DNA from: Pseudooceanicola onchidii
GTDB taxonomy: Bacteria > Pseudomonadota > Alphaproteobacteria > Rhodobacterales > Rhodobacteraceae
Assembly (NCBI RefSeq): GCF_004959925.1
Contig: NZ_SPUW01000001.1
Span: 1,116,001 to 1,180,000, forward strand
Reading direction: 5' to 3'
Length of the DNA stretch: 64,000 bases
Part shown: one piece after another, positions 7,413-16,168 of the stretch
Layout of the letters: each line of letters begins with the position of its first letter
Position numbering within the stretch: position 1 is the first letter of the stretch
Program-made: the position numbers and the translations under genes
Notes under the pieces: model-generated
The model's database searches: none
The model's input: the letters and a program-made list of their open reading frames with translations, nothing else
What the model was told of the DNA's origin: nothing

Positions 7413-9056
7413 ATGATCCGACTTAACCGACGCCATGCGCTGGGCCTGATGGGCGCAACCGCCGGCGGGCTGATGCTGCCTGCCTATGTCCGCGCCCAGG
7501 GCGCCCGTCCTTCGATCACCATCGCGGTGCAGAAGATCACCAACAACAACACGCTCGACCCGTGGAACGAACAGTCCAACGTCGGCGAGCGCGTGCTCTA
7601 TCCCAACCTCTGGGAAGGCCTGATCCTGCGGGACTGGATGGGCGATCAGGGTCCGGTGCCCGGTCTGGCCACCGAATGGAAGCGCATCGACGACAAGACG
7701 CTTGAGCTGAAGCTGCGCGAAGGCGTCAAGTTCCACAACGGCGACGAACTGACGGCCGAAGACGTGGCCTTCTCGTTCTCGAAGGAACGTGTGTTCGGCG
7801 ACACCGAACCCGCAGGCGGCAAGACCGTCTTCGCCGAGGACTACAAGCCCGAGACCGCCAAGGACATCCCCGCCAACGTGCCGGGCATCGGCCGCCGCAA
7901 GCTGCCGTCGCTTGCCGGTGTGGAAATCGTCGACAAGTACACCGTCCGCTTCCACAACGCGACGCCCGACGTCACGCTGGAAGGGCGTCTTTATTCCGGC
8001 GGGACCCAGATCCTGAACCGCCGCGCCTGGGACGAAGCCGCGACCTATGCCGAATGGGCCGCCAAGCCGATCACCACCGGTCCGTACTTCGTCGACAACT
8101 ATCGCCCCGACGTGTCGCTGACCCTGCGCGCCTTCGATGACTACTGGGGTGGCCGTCCGCCGCTGGAAACCATCACCTTCGTCGAGGTCCCCGAGGTGTC
8201 GAGCCGCGTCAACGGCCTGCTGTCCGGCGAATACGACTTTGCCTGCGACCTGCCGCCGGACCAGATCGGCAACGTCACCGGCACCAGCGGCTTCGAGGTC
8301 CAGAACTCCACCATCTGGAACCACCGCATTTCGGTCTTCAACACCCAGAATGACATCCTGGCCGACCCGCTGGTCCGCCGCGCGATGACCCATTCGATCG
8401 ACCGCAACGCCATTGTCCAGGCGCTTTGGGGCGGGATGACCAACATCCCCGCCGGTCTGCAGTTCGAAAGCTTCCGGTCGTCCGACATGTTCGTCGAAGG
8501 CTGGGCCGCACCCGAGTACAATCCCGAACTGGCGCGCGATCTGCTCAAGCAGGCGGGCTACAAGGGCGATGCGATCCCCTATCGCCTGCTGAACAACTAC
8601 TACACCAACCAGACGGCCAACGGTCAGATCATGGTCGAGATGTGGAAGCAGGTCGGCCTGAACGTCGAGATCGAGATGAAGGAAAACTGGGGCCAGATCC
8701 ATGATCCCGCCGGTGTGAAGGGCGTCCGCGACTGGTCGGCTTCGAACACCATCAACGATCCGATCACCCCGATGGTCGTCCAGTTCGGTCCGAACGGCGA
8801 GGTCCAGCAGAAGAAGGACTGGTCCAACGCCGAGCTCAATGACCTGTCGCTGGTGATGGAGACCTCGACCGACCGCGCCAAGCGCAAGCAGGCCATCGCC
8901 CGGATGCTGGAAATCGCCGAACGCGAAGATCCGGCCTACCAGGTGCTGCACCAGAACGCCGTCTTCACCGGCATGCGGTCCGACCTGGGCTGGAAGGCCG
9001 CCCCGGCCTTCGCCATGGACTTCCGCGCCGCCAACTGGCCCGGCAGCAACGGCTGA
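7413..9056 (+). CDS. ABC transporter substrate-binding protein, family 5 (peptide type)
   Basis: 547 residues. The N-terminus has a twin-arginine type signal (LNRRHALGLMGATAGGLMLP) with likely cleavage after VRAQG, so it is probably exported folded through Tat. The body is a family 5 periplasmic binding protein (Dpp/Opp/AccA class), with segments such as GLATEWKRIDDKTLELKLREG and VAFSFSKERV. The ATG at 7413 has GGAGAG 8 bases upstream; the open frame extends further but without a start signal. It heads an operon with two ATPases, two permeases and a phosphodiesterase. The phosphodiesterase partner suggests a phosphodiester ligand rather than a peptide; this is inference. Confidence 0.9.
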   Translation: MIRLNRRHALGLMGATAGGLMLPAYVRAQGARPSITIAVQKITNNNTLDPWNEQSNVGERVLYPNLWEGLILRDWMGDQGPVPGLATEWKRIDDKTLELKLREGVKFHNGDELTAEDVAFSFSKERVFGDTEPAGGKTVFAEDYKPETAKDIPANVPGIGRRKLPSLAGVEIVDKYTVRFHNATPDVTLEGRLYSGGTQILNRRAWDEAATYAEWAAKPITTGPYFVDNYRPDVSLTLRAFDDYWGGRPPLETITFVEVPEVSSRVNGLLSGEYDFACDLPPDQIGNVTGTSGFEVQNSTIWNHRISVFNTQNDILADPLVRRAMTHSIDRNAIVQALWGGMTNIPAGLQFESFRSSDMFVEGWAAPEYNPELARDLLKQAGYKGDAIPYRLLNNYYTNQTANGQIMVEMWKQVGLNVEIEMKENWGQIHDPAGVKGVRDWSASNTINDPITPMVVQFGPNGEVQQKKDWSNAELNDLSLVMETSTDRAKRKQAIARMLEIAEREDPAYQVLHQNAVFTGMRSDLGWKAAPAFAMDFRAANWPGSNG

Positions 9057-9072
9057 CCTGTCCTGAACGACC

Positions 9073-9103
9073 ATCCCCGGCGGCCCTGTGTCGCCGGGGA
9101 TTT
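9073..9103 (+). terminator. Hairpin after binding-protein gene (attenuator or mRNA stabiliser)
   Basis: A perfect 10-bp stem (ATCCCCGGCG / CGCCGGGGAT) with a 9-base loop starts 17 bases after the binding-protein stop and is followed by only a short T run. This position is common in ABC operons and would raise the binding protein relative to the membrane parts. Confidence 0.6.
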
Positions 9104-9157
9104 CCGTCGCCGGGCCACGCATCCCGGCGCATCTGATCTGAACCGAAAGGACAGCGC

Positions 9158-10174
9158 ATGACCAACCTGGTCGAGATCCGGGATCTTCGGGTCGCGTTCG
9201 ACGGTGTTCCCGTCCTGCATGGCATCGATCTGGACGTCGCAAGGGGCGAGGCCCTGGGCCTTGTCGGGGAATCCGGCTGCGGCAAATCCGTGACCTGGCT
9301 TGCGGCCCTGGGCCTGTTGCCGGGCAAGGCCAGCGTATCGGGGCGGGTGACGCTGGAACAGACGGACCTGTCCGGTGCCCCCCGGGACAGGCTGGAACGC
9401 GTGCGCGGTGGCCGGATCGCGATGATCTTCCAGGACCCGTCGAGCGCGCTGAACCCGGTCCTGAAGGTCGGCCGCCAGCTGGTCGAGGCGCTGCGCCTGC
9501 ATCGTGGCCTGACCGGAGCCGCCGCCAAGGCCGAGGCCCTGCGCCTGATGGACCTGGTCGGCATTCCGGACGCGCGCGGACGCTTCACGCTATACCCGCA
9601 CGAATTCTCTGGCGGTCAGTGCCAGCGGATCATGATTGCCATGGCGCTGGCAGGCGAGCCGGATCTGCTGATCGCGGATGAACCGACCACCGCGCTTGAT
9701 GCCACCATCCAGGCGCAGATCCTGGACCTGCTGGCGCGCCTGCGCCGCGAGATGAACATGGCCATGGTCTTTATCAGCCACGACCTGGGCGCGGTCGCGC
9801 AGGTCTGCGAACGGGTTTGTGTCATGTACGCCGGGCGCATCGTCGAAGAGGGCACCGTCTCCACCCTGTTCGACCGCCCGCGCCATCCCTACACCCGGGG
9901 CCTCTTTGACGCGCTGCCCCGGCTGCATGGCCCGCGCGGCGCGCTGACCCCGATCCCCGGCACCGTGCCCGATCCGCGCAACCTGCCTGCGGGCTGCGCC
10001 TTTGCCCCACGCTGCAACCGGGCGCAGGGGTTCTGCCAGCGCAACCGTCCTGACCTGCTGCGGCAGCGTGATGGCCGGGCGTTGGCCTGTGCCTATCCGC
10101 TGCCCGAGGACGACGCCGCGCCGGATGCCACCGCCCCCCGGATGACCGCCCACCAGGAAGGATGCCCCACATGA
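9158..10174 (+). CDS. ABC transporter ATP-binding protein (DppD/OppD type)
   Basis: 338 residues. Walker A (GESGCGKS), the signature [15 protein letters not shown], and Walker B ([12 protein letters not shown]) are in order, followed by the family C-terminal oligopeptide/dipeptide segment with spaced cysteines ([14 protein letters not shown]) that in relatives holds an iron-sulfur cluster. It forms the ATPase dimer with the next gene. Unusually, the signature reads GGQCQR, with Cys where Arg or Lys is usual. The stop overlaps the next start by four bases (ATGA). Confidence 0.92.
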   Translation: MTNLVEIRDLRVAFDGVPVLHGIDLDVARGEALGLVGESGCGKSVTWLAALGLLPGKASVSGRVTLEQTDLSGAPRDRLERVRGGRIAMIFQDPSSALNPVLKVGRQLVEALRLHRGLTGAAAKAEALRLMDLVGIPDARGRFTLYPHEFSGGQCQRIMIAMALAGEPDLLIADEPTTALDATIQAQILDLLARLRREMNMAMVFISHDLGAVAQVCERVCVMYAGRIVEEGTVSTLFDRPRHPYTRGLFDALPRLHGPRGALTPIPGTVPDPRNLPAGCAFAPRCNRAQGFCQRNRPDLLRQRDGRALACAYPLPEDDAAPDATAPRMTAHQEGCPT

Positions 10175-11154
10175 CCGCGCTTCTCGAAGCCCGTGACCTT
10201 GTCCGCGTCTACCAGGGCCGCAAGGGCCTCTTTGGGGCCGCCGCGCCCGTCCGCGCGGTCGACGGCATCAGCCTGACTGTGAACGCTGGCGAAACCCTTG
10301 GGATCGTGGGCGAAAGCGGGTCGGGCAAGTCCACGCTTGGCCGGATGCTGCTGGGGGTCGACCCGGCGCAGGGGGGGCAGGTGCTGTTCAAGGGCCAGCC
10401 CATGCCCGCCGCCGCCACGCCCGAATGGCGGGCGCTGCGGGCCGACATGCAGATGGTCTACCAGGATCCGCTGGCCGCGCTGGACCGGCGCCTGACCATC
10501 GCCGCCCAGATCCGCGAACCGCTTGAAATCCACCGCACCGGCACCGCCGCCGACCGCACCGCAAGGGTCGCGCAGCTGATGGAGTCGGTCGGCCTGCGCG
10601 CCGATCAGGCCGACCGCTATCCGCACGAGCTGTCGGGCGGCCAGCGTCAGCGGGTCGTGATCGCGCGGGCCTTGGCGACCTCGCCCGACCTGCTGGTCTG
10701 CGACGAACCTGTCTCGGCGCTTGACGTGTCGATCCAGGCGCAGGTAGTGAACCTGCTGCGCGACCTGCAGGCGCGCGAAGGGCTGGGCATGGTCTTCATC
10801 AGCCATGACCTCAAGGTGGTGCGCAACCTGTGCGACCGTGTCGCCGTCATGTACCTGGGCCGCATCGTCGAAGAGGGTCCGTCGGAACGCCTGTTCGCCG
10901 ATCCGCAGCATCCCTACACCCGCGCGCTGATCTCGTCGGTGCCCGAGCCGGGCCGCGCGCTGGACAGTCGCGTCATCCTGCAGGGAGAGCCGCCGAACCC
11001 CGCGCGCCGTCCGCGTGGCTGCGCCTTCCACCCCCGCTGTTCGTTGGCGACTGATGTCTGCCGCGATCAGGTGCCGCAGCTGGCCCGTGTCGCGCCCGGC
11101 CAGACCGCCGCCTGCCACCATTGCCCCGTCACCCCCGACGTCCGCGCCGCCTGA
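10171..11154 (+). CDS. ABC transporter ATP-binding protein (DppF/OppF type)
   Basis: 327 residues. Walker A is GESGSGKSTLGRMLLG, the signature LSGGQRQRVVIARAL, and Walker B LLVCDEPVSALD. The tail has the family cysteine segment CAFHPRCSLATDVC. I chose the ATG at 10171, which overlaps the previous stop and has AGGAAGGA upstream. A frame three codons longer begins at 10162 but would bury the ribosome site. It pairs with the preceding ATPase to power the importer. Confidence 0.92.
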   Translation: MTALLEARDLVRVYQGRKGLFGAAAPVRAVDGISLTVNAGETLGIVGESGSGKSTLGRMLLGVDPAQGGQVLFKGQPMPAAATPEWRALRADMQMVYQDPLAALDRRLTIAAQIREPLEIHRTGTAADRTARVAQLMESVGLRADQADRYPHELSGGQRQRVVIARALATSPDLLVCDEPVSALDVSIQAQVVNLLRDLQAREGLGMVFISHDLKVVRNLCDRVAVMYLGRIVEEGPSERLFADPQHPYTRALISSVPEPGRALDSRVILQGEPPNPARRPRGCAFHPRCSLATDVCRDQVPQLARVAPGQTAACHHCPVTPDVRAA

Positions 11155-11163
11155 GGTCCCTCA

Positions 11164-12090
11164 ATGATCCGTTTCGTTTCAATCCGTCTGCTGCGCGCGC
11201 TGATCACCGTGCTGGCCGTGATGACCTTTGCCTTCGTGGTGCTGCGCATGTCGGGCGATCCGGCCGAGGTGCTGCTGGGCCCCGACGTGCCGCAATCGGT
11301 GATCGATGCCTTCCGCGCCGAATGGGGCCTCGATGCGCCGCTCTGGCAGCAGTACCTGTCCTACCTCGGCGCGATCTTCACCGGTGATTTCGGCGTGTCG
11401 ATGCGCGACCGGTCCCCCGCGCTTGAGCTGGTGCTTGAACGTGTGCCTGCCACGCTGATGCTGACGATCCCGGCGCTGCTGCTGAAACTGGGCATCGGCA
11501 TTCCGGCGGGCGTCTACGCGGCGCTGCACCGCGACAGCGCGGTCGACCGGGGGGTGATCCTTCTGGCCATCCTCGGCTTCACGATCCCGTCCTTCGTGCT
11601 GGGCCTTGTGCTGGTGCTGATCTTTGCCGTCACCCTGGGCGTGCTGCCCTCGGGCGGGATGGGCACCTGGCAGCATGCGATCCTGCCTGCGATCACCATC
11701 TCGATCGGCGGGATCGGCATCCTGGCCCGCTTTTCCCGTTCGGCCATGATCGAGGTGCTGGGCCAGCCCTATATCCGCACCGCCTCGGCCAAGGGGGTCA
11801 GCTGGCGTGACGTGGTGCGGGGCCATGCCCTGCCGAATGCCGCCGTGCCGATCGTGACCATCGTGGGCTTCATGGTCGGGTCGCTGATCGCCGGCGCCGT
11901 GGTGGTCGAGACGATCTTCTCCTGGCCCGGCATCGGGCGGCTTCTGATCGTGTCGGTGTCGAACCGCGATCTTGCGGTGGTGCAGTGCATCCTGCTGCTG
12001 ATCGCCGCCGTGATGGTCGTGTCGAACCTGATCGTCGATCTTCTTTACGGCTGGCTGGACCCGCGTCTGCGTGCCCAGCCCGCCCATTAA
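11164..12090 (+). CDS. ABC transporter permease (DppB type)
   Basis: 308 residues. An N-terminal membrane helix is followed by the family's periplasmic loop (LRMSGDPAEVLLGPDVPQ) and five further spans. The EAA loop, which docks the ATPases, is seen as YIRTASAKGVSWRDVVRGHA. Typical length for DppB. It lies 9 bases after the ATPase gene and 21 before the second permease, in one operon. Confidence 0.92.
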   Translation: MIRFVSIRLLRALITVLAVMTFAFVVLRMSGDPAEVLLGPDVPQSVIDAFRAEWGLDAPLWQQYLSYLGAIFTGDFGVSMRDRSPALELVLERVPATLMLTIPALLLKLGIGIPAGVYAALHRDSAVDRGVILLAILGFTIPSFVLGLVLVLIFAVTLGVLPSGGMGTWQHAILPAITISIGGIGILARFSRSAMIEVLGQPYIRTASAKGVSWRDVVRGHALPNAAVPIVTIVGFMVGSLIAGAVVVETIFSWPGIGRLLIVSVSNRDLAVVQCILLLIAAVMVVSNLIVDLLYGWLDPRLRAQPAH

Positions 12091-12111
12091 GCCCAGCAGA
12101 AAGAGGCCGCC

Positions 12112-12981
12112 ATGACGCTTGCCACCTCTCCCTCCGACACGACCACGCCGGAGCGCGCGCCCCGGGCCCGCAGGCTGCCGCCGCCCGCCGTCACCTTCGG
12201 ACTGACCTGGCTGGGCCTGATGATCCTGTGCGCCATCTTTGCCGACCTGATCCGGCCCTACGACATCACGCAGATGGACCTGTCGGCGCGCCTGTCGCCA
12301 CCGGGCACGCCGGGCCATTGGCTGGGCACGGACGAACTGGGCCGGGACGTGCTGTCGCGGCTGATCCAGTCGGTGCGGGTGTCGCTGGTCATCGCCTTCG
12401 GGGCGACGCTGATCTCGGCCGTGTTCGGCACCACGCTTGGCTTTCTGGCGGCGCAGTTCCGGGGCGTGGTCGAACATGTCGTGGTCATGCTGGCGGACTT
12501 CCAGGCGGCGCTGCCCTTCCTGATCATGTCGCTGGCCGTGCTGGCCTTTTTCGGATCCTCGATGGTGCTGCTGGTCTGCCTGATGGGCTTTTATGGCTGG
12601 GAACGCTATGCCCGGATCGCGCGGGGGCTGGCGATTTCCGCAGGCGCGCAGGGCTATGCGGCGGCGGTGGTCCAGCTGGGCGCGACGCCGCGCCGGGTCT
12701 ACCTGCACCACATCCTGCCCAATGTGGCCTCGACCCTGATCGTGTCGATGACCCTGACATTCCCCGAGATCATCTTGATGGAATCCGGCCTGTCCTTCCT
12801 GGGTCTTGGCGTGCAGCCGCCCGACACCAGCCTTGGCAACATGGTCGGCTTTGGCCGCGAATACCTGACCAACGCACCCTGGATCATGCTGGGCCCGGCC
12901 GTGGTCATCATGCTGACGACGCTGTCGATTTCGCTGGTCGGGGACTGGCTGCGCGACCGTCTTGATCCCACCATCCGCTGA
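12112..12981 (+). CDS. ABC transporter permease (DppC type)
   Basis: 289 residues. An N-terminal cytoplasmic stretch rich in Pro and Arg is followed by a membrane span, the family motif GHWLGTDELGRDVLSRLIQS, further spans, and an EAA loop around YAAAVVQLGATPRRVYLHHI. It heterodimerises with the DppB-type permease. Length and motif order are ordinary. GDPD follows after 15 bases, so the enzyme is co-expressed with the importer. Confidence 0.92.
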   Translation: MTLATSPSDTTTPERAPRARRLPPPAVTFGLTWLGLMILCAIFADLIRPYDITQMDLSARLSPPGTPGHWLGTDELGRDVLSRLIQSVRVSLVIAFGATLISAVFGTTLGFLAAQFRGVVEHVVVMLADFQAALPFLIMSLAVLAFFGSSMVLLVCLMGFYGWERYARIARGLAISAGAQGYAAAVVQLGATPRRVYLHHILPNVASTLIVSMTLTFPEIILMESGLSFLGLGVQPPDTSLGNMVGFGREYLTNAPWIMLGPAVVIMLTTLSISLVGDWLRDRLDPTIR

Positions 12982-12996
12982 AGGAAGGACTGCACC

Positions 12997-13731
12997 ATGA
13001 CCGCCATCACCGGACACCGCGGCGCCCGCAACCTCTGGCCCGAGAACTCGCTGGACGGATTCCGCCGGGCCGCCGCCCTGGGGTGTGACGCCATCGAACT
13101 GGACGTGCACCTTGCCGCCGACGCAGAGATCCTTGTCATCCACGACCCGACGCTGGACCGCACGACCGGGGCCAGCGGGCCCGTGGCAGACCTGACCGCC
13201 ACCACCCGCCGCGACGTGGGTCTGACGGGCAGTGACGAACACCTGCCGACGCTGGACGAGGCGCTTGAGGCGCTGGCACCCTTCGGCGTGAACCTGCATG
13301 TCGAAATCAAGGTCGACGCGACAGGCACGCCCTATCCGGGCCTGCCCGGTCGGGTCGCGGACCGGATCGCGGCGCATGGGGTGCAGGGGCGGGTACACCT
13401 GACGTCCTTCGATCTGGACGTTCTGCGCGCCTGCCGCGACGCCGCGCCCGAGGTGCCGCGCCTTGTCTCCGCCGATGTGGGCTGGATCGACCGGCGCGGC
13501 GGGCTGGACGGGTTCATCGCCGAGGTGATCGATCTGGTCGACATCGTCGCGCTGCGTCACGACTACCTTGCCGGGGCCTTCGATGCCGTGACCGCGCGCT
13601 GGCCGCTGGACCGGCTCTGCGTCTGGACGGTCAATGACCCCGAGGCGATCCGCCACTGGCTGGGCACCGGCATCGGCCACCTGACAACCGACCGCCCCGA
13701 TCTTGCGATCGGGATGCGGGCACCGGCCTAG
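12997..13731 (+). CDS. Glycerophosphodiester phosphodiesterase-family protein
   Basis: 244 residues of the GDPD TIM barrel. The catalytic His-Arg (TGHRGARNLWPENS), the metal ligands ELDVHLAADAEILVIHD and a further Glu in NLHVEIKVDATG are all present. No signal peptide is seen, so it acts in the cytoplasm on an imported phosphodiester, releasing an alcohol and a phosphate monoester. Ending the importer operon, it strongly hints at the substrate class. In Agrobacterium the agrocinopine importer is likewise followed by a phosphodiesterase and a phosphatase. The exact substrate is unknown. The last 4 bases overlap the convergent gene. Confidence 0.9.
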   Translation: MTAITGHRGARNLWPENSLDGFRRAAALGCDAIELDVHLAADAEILVIHDPTLDRTTGASGPVADLTATTRRDVGLTGSDEHLPTLDEALEALAPFGVNLHVEIKVDATGTPYPGLPGRVADRIAAHGVQGRVHLTSFDLDVLRACRDAAPEVPRLVSADVGWIDRRGGLDGFIAEVIDLVDIVALRHDYLAGAFDAVTARWPLDRLCVWTVNDPEAIRHWLGTGIGHLTTDRPDLAIGMRAPA

Positions 13732-14768
13732 GGCAGTTCGGCCCGGCGGAAGGTGTCGGACCAGAACTGCAGCAGCAGGTCGCGCCGGTTGGGATCGCGC
13801 GCGACCAGCAGGGCGGGCGACAGCGGGATGTAGCGCCGTGCACTGACCGCCAGCGCCGTGTCGGTCGCGTCGATCTGCGTCACCAGCCCGGCGCGCGCCA
13901 GAAGCGCCTGCGCCTCGGCCGTCAGCAGGAAATCCAGCAACCGGGCCGAGGCATCGGCCCGCGCGGCCCCCTTCGGGATCATGTAGCCACGCGACAGCAC
14001 CAGCGTGTAGTCCTCGGGCAGGATCAGCCCGACATCCGGCAGCGCCTTGTTCACCACGTACGACCCCAGCACGTTATAGGCGATCAGGTACCGGCCCGAC
14101 GCGACGCCGGCGATGATTTCCGCCGAACAGCAGGTCGCCACGGCGTCGACCCGCGCAAAGCCTTCCAGGAGCGCGCCGAAGGTCGTCGCCTCGAGACTGT
14201 CGGCATAGGCGAACAGGAACCCGAGCCCCGACTCGGCGATGTCGTAGGTGGCAATGCGGTCCTGGAAGACCTCGGGGCGTTCGCGCAGCGCATCCAGCAG
14301 CGCAAAGCGGCTGCGCGGCACGTCTTGGGCGGCCAGCAGTCGGCGGTTGTAGGCTATCACGGCCGGTTCGGTCGTCACCCCCCACAGCTCGTCCCGCCAG
14401 CGCCGGGTGCTGGGCAGGGCCAGTGTCGCGGCGGACCGGTAGGGCAGGGCGCAGGCGGCGTTGACCAGCCAGACCATCTGCTGCACCGCCGAGGACAGCA
14501 CGGCATCCGCCGGTGGCCCGTCACCCCGGCAGTCGTCCCGGCTGCGTTCGAACAGCGCGTTCGACCCCCATTGCTCATAGGTGATCGACAGGCCAGGGTT
14601 GAGAGCGACGAAACGGTCGATCACCGGTCGGATGATGCCGATATCCGTGGTCGAGCGCACCACGACGGGCACGGGGCCGTTGCCGAAGGTGGCGGTCGCC
14701 TCCTGCGCGACAAGCGGCAGGGGCAGGGCAAGGGCCGCGAGGGCAAGCAGTCGGCGCAACATGGTCAT
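13728..14768 (-). CDS. Periplasmic solute-binding protein encoded with a two-component system
   Basis: 346 residues. A clear Sec signal peptide (LLALAALALPLPLVAQE) precedes an extracellular solute-binding fold of the iron(III)/spermidine type (PVPVVVRSTTDIGIIRPVIDRF, TEPAVIAYNRRLL, GYMIPKGAARA). There is no permease or ATPase gene beside it. Its ATG overlaps the stop of the TctE-like kinase (ATGA), so all three genes are co-translated. I infer that it binds a ligand and presents it to the kinase, as accessory binding proteins do in other sensory systems. A role in transport with a distant permease is the alternative. Confidence 0.8.
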   Translation of the reverse strand: MTMLRRLLALAALALPLPLVAQEATATFGNGPVPVVVRSTTDIGIIRPVIDRFVALNPGLSITYEQWGSNALFERSRDDCRGDGPPADAVLSSAVQQMVWLVNAACALPYRSAATLALPSTRRWRDELWGVTTEPAVIAYNRRLLAAQDVPRSRFALLDALRERPEVFQDRIATYDIAESGLGFLFAYADSLEATTFGALLEGFARVDAVATCCSAEIIAGVASGRYLIAYNVLGSYVVNKALPDVGLILPEDYTLVLSRGYMIPKGAARADASARLLDFLLTAEAQALLARAGLVTQIDATDTALAVSARRYIPLSPALLVARDPNRRDLLLQFWSDTFRRAELP

Positions 14769-16168
14769 GGGGTCTCCGGCTCGGCGGGCAGGATCAGGGC
14801 GGCGCGGAACCCGTCAGGGGTCGGTGTCATCTCGACCCGACCGCCGAAGGCCGAGGCGACTGAATGCACGATGCTCAGCCCGATGCCGGTGCTTTGTTCG
14901 CGGGTGCCGCTGTCACGGTTGAACCGCTCGCCCATGCGATCAAGCACCCGGGCCTCGGGCCCCGGACCGCTGTCCTGCACCCAGAGCACGGCCTCGCCCT
15001 CCTGTAGATCCGCACCCACGGACACAGGCTGCTGTCCGTGCGCCAGCGCATTGTTCAGCAGGTTGCGCCCGGCCTCGGACAGCGAAAAGGCGTCGGCGCG
15101 GACCATGACCGGCGTCTCGCCGATCTCGAGCCGCAGTTCGGCGTCCGGCATCAGCGCGATGTGGTCGTCCCGCTCCATGATCTCAAGCGCGATCTCGCGC
15201 AGGTCCACGGGGGTGCGCGGCACGCTGTCGGTGCGGTGGATCACCAGCGCGCGGCTCAGCAACTGGTCCAGCAGCGTGCCAAGCGACCGGGTGCGCGCCA
15301 GCAGGCGATCCATGGCGCGGGCGCGGGTCTCGCCCTCGGGCTCGGCGGCGGCGGTTTCGGTGTGCACGCGGATCGCGGCCACGGGGGTGCGCAGCTGGTG
15401 TGCGGTGTCCGAGATCAGGTTGCGCATGGCATCGACCTGACCGTCCAGTCGCTGCATGAACCGGTTCATCGCCCCCAGCATCACCTGCAGCTCTCCGGGC
15501 AGGCGGTCGGTCGGCATCGGCGTGAGGTCATAGGGATCGCGCCCCGCCAGATCGTCGACCAGCGCGCCAAGCGGGCGCAGGGCCGACCGGATCACCAGAA
15601 AGGCGAGGATCATCATCACCACCCCGGCGGCGACCATGGGCAGCAGCGCATCCAGCACCAGATCGCGGGTCATCGCCTGCCGCGCCCGCAGAGTTTGTCC
15701 GACGATCACGTCGACAGGGCCCGAGAAGTCGCGTTCGACAAACCGCCGGGTCAGCTGGACGAAGCGCGCCGGTTCGCCGTCCAGCGCGTCGTCAAAGTAC
15801 CGCACCGCCCCGCCGCCGCGGGCGGGCGGGGTGACGATGTGGTCGGGATCGACCCCGGTGACCAGCGCCCCGTCCGGACCGATGACGGCATAGTAGATCC
15901 GGTCGTCCGGGGCCTGCGCCAGAAGCTGGAAGGCCGAGACGGGCAGGTCGACCACGGGCGCGCCATCCAGCACCCGGATCGATTCCGCGATGTCGCTGGC
16001 CGCCCCGACAAGGATCCGGTCATAGGCCTGCCGCGCCGCCTGCCGACCGTTCCACCACGACGAGGCCGCGACCAGCACGCCGCCGACCAGAAGCAGCGCC
16101 AGCACCGTGCCCAGCACCCGGCTGACAAGGCTGCGGCCCGGCAGATCGAGGGGAGGGCGGTCAGTCAT
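14765..16168 (-). CDS. tctE: Sensor histidine kinase, TctE type
   Basis: 467 residues. A membrane helix at about 16-38, a periplasmic sensor of about 140 residues, and a second helix near 180-202 lead to HAMP-like linkage, then the H-box SDTAHQLRTPVAAIRVHTE with His near residue 256. The ATPase core follows (N-box EAGRNLLNNALAHG, DSGPGPEA, and STGIGLSIVHSVASAFGG). It probably senses a tricarboxylate directly or through the binding protein at 13728-14768, and phosphorylates the TctD regulator. Its start overlaps the regulator stop by 8 bases. The genes diverge from tctCBA. Confidence 0.9.
   Translation of the reverse strand: MTDRPPLDLPGRSLVSRVLGTVLALLLVGGVLVAASSWWNGRQAARQAYDRILVGAASDIAESIRVLDGAPVVDLPVSAFQLLAQAPDDRIYYAVIGPDGALVTGVDPDHIVTPPARGGGAVRYFDDALDGEPARFVQLTRRFVERDFSGPVDVIVGQTLRARQAMTRDLVLDALLPMVAAGVVMMILAFLVIRSALRPLGALVDDLAGRDPYDLTPMPTDRLPGELQVMLGAMNRFMQRLDGQVDAMRNLISDTAHQLRTPVAAIRVHTETAAAEPEGETRARAMDRLLARTRSLGTLLDQLLSRALVIHRTDSVPRTPVDLREIALEIMERDDHIALMPDAELRLEIGETPVMVRADAFSLSEAGRNLLNNALAHGQQPVSVGADLQEGEAVLWVQDSGPGPEARVLDRMGERFNRDSGTREQSTGIGLSIVHSVASAFGGRVEMTPTPDGFRAALILPAEPETP

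Noticed and set aside
11179-13680. An 833-codon minus-strand frame
   Set aside because: Lies opposite three clear genes (DppB, DppC, GDPD) and has no recognisable content.
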